Shown here one piece after another: positions 33,043 to 44,013 of a stretch of DNA of 64,000 nt. The notes under the pieces are model-generated. The model searched no databases and had not been told where the DNA came from. It saw only the letters and a list, made by a program, of their open reading frames with translations. A program made the translations under genes and the position numbers. Location of the stretch: positions 44,006,783-44,070,782 of the forward strand of contig CM061068.1 of the NCBI GenBank assembly GCA_030762895.1, in the 5' to 3' direction. Position 1 is the stretch's first letter; every line of letters begins with the position of its first letter. Source of the stretch: Sophora flavescens (Eukaryota; Streptophyta; Magnoliopsida; Fabales; Fabaceae).

Positions 33043-34356
33043 TCATTCTCTCATAGCTGCTTCAATTGGTTGAGAGATCCCTTGCAGCTGAGGCCCTAGG
33101 CCTTTTCCTCTTTGATACCCGTTCTTTTCCATGATGTGGATTGCTACTTCATTCACATTCTTCATTGGGGGCTCCCTTTTCTTGTTCTCTGACTTCAATA
33201 CCTCAAAACTACGCAGCGAATCATCTTCCATTTGCTCTGTACTTTCTACATAAGGTATTGTGGCGGGCTTTGTCAGCATAATTTCCTCTTCACCACGGAC
33301 AGTAATAACGGACCCATCTTGGATATACTTCAAACACTGATGCAGAGTCGATGGACCAACCCCTGCTTCATGAATCCAAGGCCTTCCCAGAAGCATAGTA
33401 TAAGCTGGTTGGATTTCCATGACATGAAAGAGGACAGAAAAACAACTAGGCCATATTTCAAGGGACAGAGTTATCTCCCCTAAGATTCCTCTTGTTGTCC
33501 CGTCAAAGGCTCGTACAATCATTTCTTATGGTGTCAAATCCGCCATGCTTATATTTAGTTGCTCGAGAGTAGACATTGGAACCACATTCAACACCGAACC
33601 ACCATCTACAAGCACCTTTGCAATCACAAACCCTTTACACTTTAGGGTAATGTGTAAGGCTTTGGTGCTATTGCGGGATTTCGAGGTCACTTCATCTTCC
33701 GAGAAAGTAATCATGTTGACATGCCTTATTGGGTCCACCATATTTACCACATTCTCCGAAGTGACGTCGGGCTTGACATACGCTTCATTCAATACATTCA
33801 ATAATGCCTTACGATGCGGCTCTGATGTCAAGACAAGTGATAAAAGAGATATCCTTGTCGGAGTTTTCTTTAAATGTTCTACCACATCATATTCACTTTG
33901 CTTCATGATCTTCATAAACTCTTCTTCTTCTTTCCCTTTTCCTTCATCCACAGTTTCCTCTTCTTTGGATCCCTTCATCATTTTTTCTTCAACAGGGCTG
34001 TAGCATCGCCCGCTCCTTGTAATGCCTCCAATTCTCACAATATTAGTAACTTGGGCCTTCGAGGTCTCTCCCACAGCTCCAGCTAGTTCAACCTTCTGTT
34101 CATAATTCCATGTTACAACATGTGTATCAACATAAGCAAAAGGAGTTGGCTTCTTCACCCTTACGATGACTCTTTCTGGGGCTGAAGGTTTGTTCATGGG
34201 TGGTACTCGAAGTACAACTTTTTCAACTATATTGACTCCCTCGGCAGCATCTCGTCTGGCTTGAATCACCCCCCAAGGTGAGTAATCTTTGAACCCGGAC
34301 TTTGAAATCCCAACAAGTTTCGATGTTGTGCCCCACTTGCCCATGATGATAGTCAT
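33043..34356 (-). pseudogene. Tat aspartic protease with a G-patch motif
   Basis: Two open stretches (33526-34356 and 33043-33522) separated by one stop. The protease active site is KVLVDGGSVLNVVPMSTL, followed by YTMLLGRPWIHEAGVGPST. Near the C-terminal end is a G-patch-like motif (KNGYQRGKGLGPQLQGIS), an RNA-binding motif known in some retroelement proteases. It would cut the polyprotein. Confidence 0.82.
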
Positions 34357-35063
34357 ACCTTAGATCCTTGGCGTACCTCCTTTCTTCTATTGGGATTCTT
34401 ACTGGTGAAACAATGTTGTATCCCGCCTTCTTTAGTTCTTCGAAGATCTTTTGCATCGGCACTCATAGTTCCAGTACCTTCCTGATTGGGGACCCTCTTA
34501 CCTCCAAATTGTTCACTCGATTTCCATCATTATGATTCGAGATTGGATTCTTAATGATATTAGGCCCGACCTCTTCTTCGAACCCTAGATTCCCACAAGC
34601 AATCAACTTTCTCACTACCGTCTTAAAAGCTTCGTAATCCTCAATAGAATGTCCTGTGACATCCATGTGATACTTGCAAGTCTGATTTGGATTGTACCAA
34701 GCATGAAATGGTGGTTCTAGGGGACGTGCAGGGTTTCCCGCAATCAAGTGGCGGTCAAACAATTGTTGAAATAAATCCGCATTAGAGATGGACAGTTTCG
34801 GGAAGGGTGGCAGATTTGGATTTTGGAAAGGTCCTTAGTTTTGGAAATTTGGGCGAGGCGGAGGATATTTTGAGCGGTTTTGTGGGGGTGCAGATGGGTA
34901 ACGGGTGTATGATGGGCGGGCAAGGTTATATGGTTGAGGGGTAGGAATATTGTTGATTTGGTTTTGCGGGTAAATGTTGGTTTGTGAGGATGATTGTAAC
35001 GGGTAAAGCGGGGTTTGTGTCTGGTATGGAATATATGGGTTAGGGTTATATGGTGCTTGGTAC
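34357..35063 (-). pseudogene. Tat gag, C-terminal part
   Basis: Broken frames at 34463-34762 (KYHMDVTGHSIEDYEAFKTV) and 34223-34462 (YHHGQVGHNIETCWDFKVRV) carry the paired C-x-H-type units typical of Tat gag. The Gln/Pro/Tyr-rich stretch to 35063 joins, across the 35064-44013 insertion, to 44014. Confidence 0.75.
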
Positions 35064-36299
35064 TGACCGCGCTGTCGCCACGCGCCAAAAAGAACGAGCG
35101 ATTATAAAATAATGCAGTATAGTGCGACAACTCGAGTATCGTCTCTCAAGGACTCTTTAGTTGTTGTTATTATTAACAGAAAATTAGTAAAAGTTAGAAA
35201 TGGGGGTTTTGAGATTAAAATAAAATAAAGGAAACAAAATAAAAACAGAGTAAGAAAAGAGATTAACAAATAAACTAAAGACGATTAACCTACTGTTCTC
35301 GGTTTCCCCACTATCATCAGTTCATGCATATTCTACTAAGCAGATACTAATCCCCTCCCGGTTGTAGCAACAATTAACAAACGAAAACCGCCACTACAGA
35401 TGTATGTTCCTATTCCCGAAATAACAAACGGGGTGAAGCTCTCATGAACAAACGAACATGAATAAACACACGCGAAATAACAAACGCGATTATATATAGG
35501 AACATAACATCACCGAAATGAAACAATACCACACTATACATTCCTGAAATAACAAACAGAAACATACAGCATTGCATTGAAAAGAGAAAAGCAAATGAAA
35601 GAGGAATCACAGAACCTCAAGTGTGGTAATGGAAACCAATTACAGTAGATTAATCCTAGGAGACTAGCTCTCCATTACAAAAGAAAACAATAAACTAAGA
35701 GAAAAACAAAAGACTAACAAGCTCAGAAACTAGCCAAAACTGGCTAATGCTGACCAGACTCTTCAGTTCTGCCTGAGACTACTTATATACACGTTTCTGG
35801 AATCCAAGTCCTCGCGAGGCGAAGCACTACTCGCGAGGCGAATTATGCGAAAGGTCTGCAACTCTTGGTCTTCTCGCGAGGCGAGCATATCTTAGCGAGG
35901 CGAACTCTTCAAATTCCCAAACTGCAACGCCCGTGGCCTTCAACACGGGTAAACCGTGATGCTCTCTGACTTCCAGGTACTCGCGAGGCGAGTCCAGTCT
36001 TCGCGGGGCGAGACAGAAAGGATGCAATTTCTCTGGCACAGTCACCTTTTGGTTCGCGGGGCGAGCAGCCCTCTCGCGGGGCGAAAGCTCCAGATTTATT
36101 CTTTTTTATTAACCTGAAAATAGAAAATAAAAGTAAATACTTTATTCACTCTAAATCAACTAAATTAACTTAAAAACACTTTACAGACTCAAAATACTAC
36201 TTAAGGACAATCAAGTCTAATTTGGGTGAAAATGATATAAAATTAGCACAAAGCCAAGGTCTTTACTAGTTATAAAACCAGTCAAACAGAGGCTCATCA
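35064..36299 (-). repeat. LTR-A of the tandem non-autonomous element
   Basis: 1,236 bp, on the plus strand from tgaccgcgctgtcgcc to gaggctcatca. It is almost identical to LTR-B (about a dozen differences). A GC-rich block of tcgcgaggcga/cgcggggcga motifs lies at about 35810-36090. The left flank gtac(t) matches the right flank of LTR-C. Confidence 0.9.
35810..36090. repeat. GC-rich motif cluster (tcgcgaggcga type) in LTR-A
   Basis: About eight copies of cgcgaggcga or cgcggggcga, in an otherwise AT-rich LTR. Equivalent blocks lie at about 39707-39985 and 43522-43800, where several motif copies carry point changes. Confidence 0.85.
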
Positions 36300-37669
36300 A
36301 AATACCCCAAACTTAAACTTTGCTTGTCCCCAAGCAAACTACAACTCAAAAACTTAAAAAGACTCAAGACCTGGCAAGCTTAAGAATTCAATCAACTTTC
36401 GCACAGATTTCAAACAATGCTCTACAAAACATTTTTCTTTCAATGTTCCCCCCTTACAAGCAAAACAATCCCCACATTCATTTATTCTAAACAGTTGAGA
36501 AATTAATCATTCAGACAATCAGAAATCTAAGCAGGGGGTCTAAGTCACACACAAAGGGAGATCACCAAATCCAAACAACTGCCTTCCTCACAAGGGAAAT
36601 TTGTGTTTCACTCAATCGCTCAGTTTGTGTCTAGGCTTTCACTCAATTTCACTTTTAAGAGCACTTCTCATAAATTTGGTTTTCACCTCAAAATGGTTCC
36701 CACAGAAAACATGCAAGCAACATCAGAAGGTCTTTTATGGGTTGTAATGGGGCCTGGCTAAGGGTAGGATATACAAAGGAACTAGGCTGAAGACCCTAGG
36801 AACTAAGAGAGCATGAACATCATTTACACTTTGAAATTAAACTCAAGTTCCTTTCTCATTTTTCTTTATGCCTTGGGTGGCTACAGCCTCTTTATTCAAA
36901 CAGCCTTTTTGGCATTTTTGCACTTTTTAATTTTTTTTTTCTATTATTATTTTTTTCTTTTTCCCAATCCCAAACAGCACATTGCACCGGGTAGCCACCC
37001 CAAACTTAATTTCTTGCAACCAATTTCTCACTAAGCTTCCATGCTCTCCTAATCCTAAGATTGGGTTAACATGTTTTCCAGATTTTAGGCTTGTAACATA
37101 AGGTTATCAAGAACAACAGGCTAATCAGGCTCAAAGGGGCTAACTAAGGAACATGCATCAGGGACTGGTTATTTTAGGCTAAGTAGTTTATTTACAAAGA
37201 AAATGCCTAAATCATCTGAAGCAAACACATAATCATGCAAACCAAAAAGAGATTCAAGCAAATTCAGGGAAATGCAACTTGAAAGTGATTTCACACAGTT
37301 TAAAACATGTTGGAGGCTCAAAACCTCACCTGGACATTCATGCAAATTGCTTGACAGAGATTCTATCCCTAGTGTGTGCTCCCTATCACCCCAAACTTAT
37401 CATAAATCATGGCATCATAATAAAATCTCAAAGTTCAGTTTTCAATCATATGGGGATCATTTTTTTCAAAATTTTTTTTCAAATCCTAGGGGGAAAAAGT
37501 CAACACTATCATGCAATCCATCTATGCAATTTCAATCAAACCAATAAACTTGCCATAACCAAGACACAAACAACTCCTGAGCTTCTCAAATTATTCAGGA
37601 GCTTTATTAACAATAAAACAGAAATAAAATAAGGAAAAGAAAATTAAAAAGAAGAAAGGTAAAGAAAAC
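36300..37669 (-). other. Long untranslated 3' region of non-autonomous unit A
   Basis: Begins with a polypurine tract (minus strand AAGTTTGGGGTATTT) next to LTR-A. The rest is AT-rich with no minus-strand ORF. Short plus-strand frames exist but are repeated unchanged only because unit B is a near copy. The same layout is present, diverged, at 48303-49666 and 58117-59760. Confidence 0.7.
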
Positions 37670-38857
37670 TCATTGAAGGGCGGTTCCACCAGGATCCCAC
37701 TGCTTGTAGCATAAGGCCCACGTGGTGGATAAAGAGTAGAAGTTCATTTCATGCTTCCCTAACTCGCAGCCTTGATGTGGGAGTGAGCACTTGACAATTA
37801 TGACGACCTCGCCGAGTGCGGCGGACTTCTCACTCCCCTTCGGGTCACAGCTGACCTCTTTATCTACAAAGTCCATAAAATCCTCCCAATAGAAGTGGGG
37901 CTCAACCTCTTGGACTGGCCATGGTGAAAAATCCAAGGGTGCAAAATCCATCACTGGTGGCTCCTCAGGGGGAGGTGGCAAACAGTTAGTTGGGGTTACT
38001 GGTGCTGCTTCATTTTCCGCACTTTCTTCATTCACTGCACTAACAAATTTTTCACCTGCTATACATGCAGAAATTACAGCGCACACCACACAAAGGTTAG
38101 AGTTAGTACATATATTACAAGAAAATGAATCAGAAAAAGTTAGAATGTCTGGGAATTCTTCACACAGTGCATCCACCCCATTACTCTCAACACATGCATT
38201 TGATTCAATTGCATCATCTACTCCCAAAGGTTCTTCATCATCCTCAGGCACGGTGGAGCAGATGTCATCTTGATCCTCCTTTTCTAAGTTTCCTGAAAAA
38301 AATAAACCTGCAAAACGATCTGCATTTTCTATTTTTCCTGAAAAGTATAAACCTGTAAAACATTCTACACACAAAGCAGTTCCATCACAATAACAAGCAT
38401 TAGGATCAGGGGATTCAACACATAATTCATCATCAACAGAAACATTATAAAAATCATCATCAGAAATATTTTCAAGAATGACTTGTGAATCTTTATGTTC
38501 TTCAATGGGCTGTGGAATTAGCATTGCAGCCGAGTTGGTGGTAACTTGATCAATTAGAGCGGACAATTTCTGAGACTCAGCTTGGCTCCTCTGGTATTCA
38601 GCCTCCATCTTCTGTTGAAATTCAAGAGTTTGTTGTGCCATCCGTTGATTGTTCTCTTCCATTTGTTGTAGCATTGAAGCAATCTCATCCAAGGTGCTTT
38701 GTGAGGGTTCGGAAGGTGCAGAGGTGGTCACTTGGCTAGGATAGTATGGTGGTGGCTCACTAAAATTAGGATAATACATGCAAGGTGGTGGTTCATAATA
38801 AACATTAGGCAAATATCCATACATGTAATTATCCATGGCAATCAAACATCCAGACAA
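37670..38857 (-). CDS. 395-codon ORF of non-autonomous LTR element, unit A
   Basis: An intact frame of unknown function at the gag position, starting about 100 bases after the primer site. The N-terminus is Tyr/Pro-rich (MYGYLPNVYYEPPPCMYYPN). Next is a Gln-rich probable coiled coil at about residues 55-105 (MLQQMEENNQRMAQQTLEFQ), then two short repeats (TGLYFSGKIENADRF and AGLFFSGNLEKED). A cysteine cluster follows (CNICTNSNLCVVC), then a Pro-rich stretch (NCLPPPPEEPPV) and a conserved C-terminal block (VQEVEPHFYWEDFMDFVDKE, then GSEKSAALGEV). I see no protease, RT, RNase H or integrase. It may be a highly derived gag. Three residues differ from unit B. A diverged relative lies at 49667-50578. 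Confidence 0.75.
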   Translation of the reverse strand: MSGCLIAMDNYMYGYLPNVYYEPPPCMYYPNFSEPPPYYPSQVTTSAPSEPSQSTLDEIASMLQQMEENNQRMAQQTLEFQQKMEAEYQRSQAESQKLSALIDQVTTNSAAMLIPQPIEEHKDSQVILENISDDDFYNVSVDDELCVESPDPNACYCDGTALCVECFTGLYFSGKIENADRFAGLFFSGNLEKEDQDDICSTVPEDDEEPLGVDDAIESNACVESNGVDALCEEFPDILTFSDSFSCNICTNSNLCVVCAVISACIAGEKFVSAVNEESAENEAAPVTPTNCLPPPPEEPPVMDFAPLDFSPWPVQEVEPHFYWEDFMDFVDKEVSCDPKGSEKSAALGEVVIIVKCSLPHQGCELGKHEMNFYSLSTTWALCYKQWDPGGTALQ

Positions 38858-38934
38858 AGCAGACAGAACTAATTCAGGAATGCAAAAGGTTTTTTTTTTT
38901 TATATGTAACTTTCTGCTAATAACAACAAACAAG

Positions 38935-38959
38935 AGTCCCCGGCAACGGCGCCAATTTT
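38935..38959 (-). other. Primer binding site of unit A
   Basis: The minus strand reads TTGGCGCCGTTGCCGGGGAC right after LTR-B, the tRNA-Asp-type site common in Athila-like elements. Confidence 0.8.
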
Positions 38960-40195
38960 TGACCGCGCTGTCGCCACGCGCCAAAAAGAACGAGCGATTA
39001 AAAAATAATGCAGTATAGTGCGACAACTCGAGTATCGTCTCTCAAGGACTCTTTAGTTGTTGTTATTATTAACAGAAAATTAGTAAAAGTTAGAAATGGG
39101 GGTTTTGAGATTAAAATAAAATAAAGGAAACAAAATAAAAACAGAGTAAGAAAAGAGATTAACAAATAAACTAAAGACGATTAACCTACTGTTCTCGGTT
39201 TCCCCACTATCATCGGTTCATGCATATTCTACTAAGCAGATACTAATCCCCTCCCGGTTGTAGCAACAATTAACAAACGAAAACCGCCACTACAGATGTA
39301 TGTTCCTATTCCCGAAATAACAAACGGGGTGAAGCTCTCATGAACAAACGAACATGAATGAACACACGCGAAATAACAAACGCGATTATATATAGGAACA
39401 TAACATCACCGAAATGAAACAATACCACACTATACATTCCTGAAATAACAAACAGAAACATACAGCATTGCATTGAAAAGAGAAAAGCAAATGAAAGAGG
39501 AATCACAGAACCTCAAGTGTGGTAATGGAAACCAATTACAGTAGATTAATCCTAGGAGACTAGCTCTCCATTACAAAAGAAAACAATAAACTAAGAGAAA
39601 AACAAAAGACTAAAAAGCTCAGAAACTAGCCAAAACTGGCTAATTCTGACCAGACTCTTCAGTTCTGCCTAAGACTACTTATATACACGTTTCTGGAATC
39701 CAAGTCCTCGCGAGGCGAAGCACTGCTCGCGAGCCGAATTATGCGAAAGGTCTGCAACTCTTGGTCTTCTCGCGAGGCGAGCATATCTTAGCGAGGCGAA
39801 CTCTTCAAATTCCCAAAATGCAACGCCCGTGGCCTTCAACACGGGTAAACCGTGATGCTCTCTGACTTCCATGTACTCGCAAGGCGAGTCCAGTCTTCGC
39901 GGGGCGAGCCAGAAAGGATGCAATTTCTCTGGCACAGTCACCTTCTGGTTCGCGGGGCGAGCAGCCCTCTCGCGGGGCGAAAGCTCCAGATTTATTCTTT
40001 TTTATTAACCTGAAAATAGAAAATAAAAGTAAATACTTTATTCACTCTAAATCAACTAAATTAACTTAAAAACACTTTACAGACTCAAAATACTACTTAA
40101 GGACAATCAAGTCTAATTTGGGTGAAAATGATATAAAATTAGCACAAAGCCAAGGTCTTTACTAGTTATAAAACCAGTCAAACAGAGGCTCATCA
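38960..40195 (-). repeat. LTR-B, shared middle LTR of the tandem element
   Basis: 1,236 bp, same ends as LTR-A. It serves as 5' LTR of unit A and 3' LTR of unit B. GC-rich cluster at about 39707-39985. Confidence 0.9.
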
Positions 40196-41566
40196 AAATA
40201 CCCCAAACTTAAACTTTGCTTGTCCCCAAGCAAACTACAACTCAAAAACTTAAAAAGACTCAAGACTTGGCAAGCTTAAGAATTCAATCAACTTTCGCAC
40301 AGATTTCAAGCAATGCTCTACAAAACATTTTTCTTTCAATGTTCCCCCCTTACAAGCAAAACAATCCCCACATTCATTTATTCTAAACAGTTGAGAAATT
40401 AATCATTCAGACAATCAGAAATCTAAGCAGGGGGTCTAAGTCACACACAAAAGGGAGATCACCAAATCCAAACAACTGCCTTCCTCACAAGGGAAATTTG
40501 TGTTTCACTCAATCGCTCAGTTTGTGTCTAGGCTTTCACTCAATTTCACTTTTAAGAGCACTTCTCATAAATTTGGTTTTCATCTCAAAATGGTTCCCAC
40601 AGAAAACATGCAAGCAACATCAGAAGGTCTTTTATGGGTTGTAATGGGGCCTGGCTAAGGGTAGGATATACAAAGGAACTAGGCTGAAGACCCTAGGAAC
40701 TAAGAGAGCATGAACATCATTTACACTTTGAAATTAAACTCAAGTTCCTTTCTCATTTTTCTTTATGCCTTGGGTGGCTACAGCCTCTTTATTCAAACAG
40801 CCTTTTTGGCATTTTTGCACTTTTTAATTTTTTTTTTTCTATTATTATTTTTTTCTTTTTCCCAATCCCAAACAGCACATTGCACCGGGTAGCCACCCCA
40901 AACTTAATTTCTTGCAACCAATTTCTCACTAAGCTTCCATGCTCTCCTAATCCTAAGATTGGGTTAACATGTTTTCCAGATTTTAGGCTTGTAACATAAG
41001 GTTATCAAGAACAACAGGCTAATCAGGCTCAAAGGGGCTAACTAAGGAACATGCATCTGGGACTGATTATTTTAGGCTAAGTAGTTTATTTACAAAGAAA
41101 ATGCCTAAATCATCTGAAGCAAACACATAATCATGCAAACCAAAAAGAGATTCAAGCAAATTCAGGGAAATGCAACTTGAAAGTGATTTCACACAGTTTA
41201 AAACATGTTGGAGGCTCAAAACCTCACCTGGACATTCATGCAAATTGCTTGACAGAGATTCTATCCCTAGTGTGTGCTCCCTATCACCCCAAACTTATCA
41301 TAAATCATGGCATCATAATAAAATCTCAAAGTTCAGTTTTCAATCATATGGGGATCATTTTTTTCAAAATTTTTTTCAAATCCTAGGGGGAAAAAGTCAA
41401 CACTATCATGCAATCCATCTATGCAATTTCAATCAAACCAATAAACTTGCCATAACCAAGACACAAACAACTCCTGAGCTTCTCAAATTATTCAGGAGCT
41501 TTATTAACAATAAAACAGAAATAAAATAAGGAAAAGAAAATTAAAAAGAAGAAAGGTAAAGAAAAC
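40196..41566 (-). other. Long untranslated 3' region of non-autonomous unit B
   Basis: Near-identical to 36300-37669, with a few single-base and homopolymer differences (for example in the T runs near 40830 and 41360). No minus-strand ORF. Confidence 0.7.
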
Positions 41567-42754
41567 TCATTGAAGGGCGGTTCCACCAGGATCCCACTGC
41601 TTGTAGCATAAGGCCCACGTGGTGGATAAAGAGTAGAAGTTCATTTCATGCTTCCCTAACTCGCAGCCTTGATGTGGGAGTGAGCACTTGACAATTATGA
41701 CGACCTCGCCGAGTGCGGCGGACTTCTCACTCCCCTTCGGGTCACAGCTGACCTCTTTATCTACAAAGTCCATAAAATCCTCCCAATAGAAGTGGGGCTC
41801 AACCTCTTGGACTGGCCATGGTGCAAAATCCAAGGGTGCAAAATCCATCACTGGTGGCTCCTCAGGGGGAGGTGGCAAACAGTTAGTTGGGGTTACTGGT
41901 GCTGCTTCATTTTCTGCACTTTCTTCATTCACTGCACTAACAAATTTTTCACCTGCTATACATGCAGAAATTTCAGCGCACACCACACAAAGGTTAGAGT
42001 TAGTACATATATTACAAGAAAATGAATCAGAAAAAGTTAGAATGTCTGGGAATTCTTCACACAGTGCATCCACCCCATTACTCTCAACACATGCATTTGA
42101 TTCAATTGCATCATCTACTCCCAAAGGTTCTTCATCATCCTCAGGCACGGTGGAGCAGATGTCCTCTTGATCCTCCTTTTCTAAGTTTCCTGAAAAAAAT
42201 AAACCTGCAAAACGATCTGCATTTTCTATTTTTCCTGAAAAGTATAAACCTGTAAAACATTCTACACACAAAGCAGTTCCATCACAATAACAAGCATTAG
42301 GATCAGGGGATTCAACACATAATTCATCATCAACAGAAACATTATAAAAATCATCATCAGAAATATTTTCAAGAATGACTTGTGAATCTTTATGTTCTTC
42401 AATGGGCTGTGGAATTAGCATTGCAGCCGAGTTGGTGGTAACTTGATCAATTAGAGCGGACAATTTCTGAGACTCAGCTTGGCTCCTCTGGTATTCAGCC
42501 TCCATCTTCTGTTGAAATTCAAGAGTTTGTTGTGCCATCCGTTGATTGTTCTCTTCCATTTGTTGTAGCATTGAAGCAATCTCATCCAAGGTGCTCTGTG
42601 AGGGTTCGGAAGGTGCAGAGGTGGTCACTTGGCTAGGATAGTATGGTGGTGGCTCACTAAAATTAGGATAATACATGCAAGGTGGTGGTTCATAATAAAC
42701 ATTAGGCAAATATCCATACATGTAATTATCCATGGCAATCAAACATCCAGACAA
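41567..42754 (-). CDS. 395-codon ORF of non-autonomous LTR element, unit B
   Basis: Same length and order of features as the ORF at 37670-38857. I see three residue differences: EDQEDIC for EDQDDIC, CAEISACIAG for CAVISACIAG, and LDFAPWP for LDFSPWP. At the CAEI position the diverged relative at 50100 also has glutamate, so unit B keeps the older state there. The lack of stops in either copy, and the survival of cysteine and C-terminal motifs in the relative, favour a real protein. Function unknown. Confidence 0.75.
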   Translation of the reverse strand: MSGCLIAMDNYMYGYLPNVYYEPPPCMYYPNFSEPPPYYPSQVTTSAPSEPSQSTLDEIASMLQQMEENNQRMAQQTLEFQQKMEAEYQRSQAESQKLSALIDQVTTNSAAMLIPQPIEEHKDSQVILENISDDDFYNVSVDDELCVESPDPNACYCDGTALCVECFTGLYFSGKIENADRFAGLFFSGNLEKEDQEDICSTVPEDDEEPLGVDDAIESNACVESNGVDALCEEFPDILTFSDSFSCNICTNSNLCVVCAEISACIAGEKFVSAVNEESAENEAAPVTPTNCLPPPPEEPPVMDFAPLDFAPWPVQEVEPHFYWEDFMDFVDKEVSCDPKGSEKSAALGEVVIIVKCSLPHQGCELGKHEMNFYSLSTTWALCYKQWDPGGTALQ

Positions 42755-42831
42755 AGCAGACAGAACTAATTCAGGAATGCAAAAGGTTTTTTTTTTTTAT
42801 ATGTAACTTTCTGCTAATAACAACAAACAAG

Positions 42832-42856
42832 AGTCCCCAAGAGCGGCGCCAATTTT
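42832..42856 (-). other. Altered primer binding site of unit B
   Basis: The minus strand reads TTGGCGCCGCTCTTGGGGAC next to LTR-C, differing from unit A's GCCGTTGCCGGGG core at several bases. Priming by the same tRNA would be poorer. Confidence 0.65.
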
Positions 42857-44013
42857 TGACGCTAGCCGCCACACGCGCCAAAAAGAACGAGCGATTAAAA
42901 AATAATGCAGTATAGTGCGACAACTCGAGTATCGTCTCTCAAGGACTCTTTAGTTGTTGTTATTATTAACAGAAAATTAACAAATAAACTAAAGACGATT
43001 AACCTACTGTTCTCGGTTTCCCCACTATCATCGGTTCATGCATATTCTACTAAGCAGATACTAATCCCCTCCCGGTTGTAGCAACAATTAACAAACGAAA
43101 ACCGCCACTACAGATGTATGTTCCTATTCCCGAAATAACAAACGGGGTGAAGCTCTCATGAACAAACGAACATGAATGAACACACGCGAAATAACAAACG
43201 CGATTATATATAGGAACTTAACATCACCGAAATGAAACAATACCACACTATACATTCCTGAAATAACAAACAGAAACATACAGCATTGCATTGAAAAGAG
43301 AAAAGCAAATGAAAGAGGAATCACAGAACCTCAAGTGTGGTAATGGAAACCAATTACAGTAGATTAATCCTAGGAGACTAGCTCTCCATTACAAAAGAAA
43401 ACAATAAACTAAGAGAAAAACAAAAGACTAACAAGCTCAGAAACTAGCCAAAACTGGCTAATTCTGACCAGACTCTTCAGTTCTGCCTAAGACTACTTAT
43501 ATACACGTTTCTGGAATCCAAGTCCTCGCGAGGCGAAGCACTGCTCGCGAGGCAAATTATGCGAAAGGTCTGCAACTCTTGGTCTTCTCGCGAGGCGATC
43601 ATATCTTAGCGAGGCGAACTCTTCAAATTCCCAAACTGCAACGCCTGTGGCCTTCAACACGGGTAAACCGTGATGCTCTCTGACTTCCAGGTACTCGTGA
43701 GGCGAGTCCAGTCTTCGCGGGGCGAGACAGAAAGGATGCAATTTCTCTGGCACAGTCACCTTCTGGTTCGCGGGGCGAGCAGCCCTCTCGCGGGGCGAAA
43801 GCTCCAGTTTTATTCTTTTTTATTAACCTGAAAATAGAAAATAAAAGTAAATACTTTATTCACTCTAAATCAACTAAATTAACTTAAAAACACTTTACAG
43901 ACTCAAAATACTACTTAAGGACAATCAAGTCTAATTTGGGTGAAAATGATATAAAATTAGCACAAAGCCAAGGTCTTTACTAGTTATAAAACCAGTCAAA
44001 CATAGGCTCATCA
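42857..44013 (-). repeat. LTR-C, outer 5' LTR of the tandem element
   Basis: 1,157 bp. It differs from A and B at its inner edge (tgacgctagccgcc) and lacks about 80 bases after agaaaatta (near 42978). GC-rich cluster at about 43522-43800. The right flank gtact continues the interrupted Tat gag. Confidence 0.88.

Noticed and set aside
33545..34003. Plus-strand 152-codon frame
   Set aside because: It is antisense to the Tat protease region and rich in Ser/Phe from the complement of Glu/Lys codons.
35410..35610. Small frame repeated in all three LTRs (also 39306 and 43124)
   Set aside because: Identity between copies only reflects recent LTR duplication; there is no domain, and the diverged LTR at 47156 does not keep the frame.
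36813..37034. Plus-strand frame with a membrane-like segment, repeated at 40710
   Set aside because: It falls in the AT-rich 3' region of the non-autonomous element, and a T-run length difference ends the second copy early; it is not preserved as a protein.
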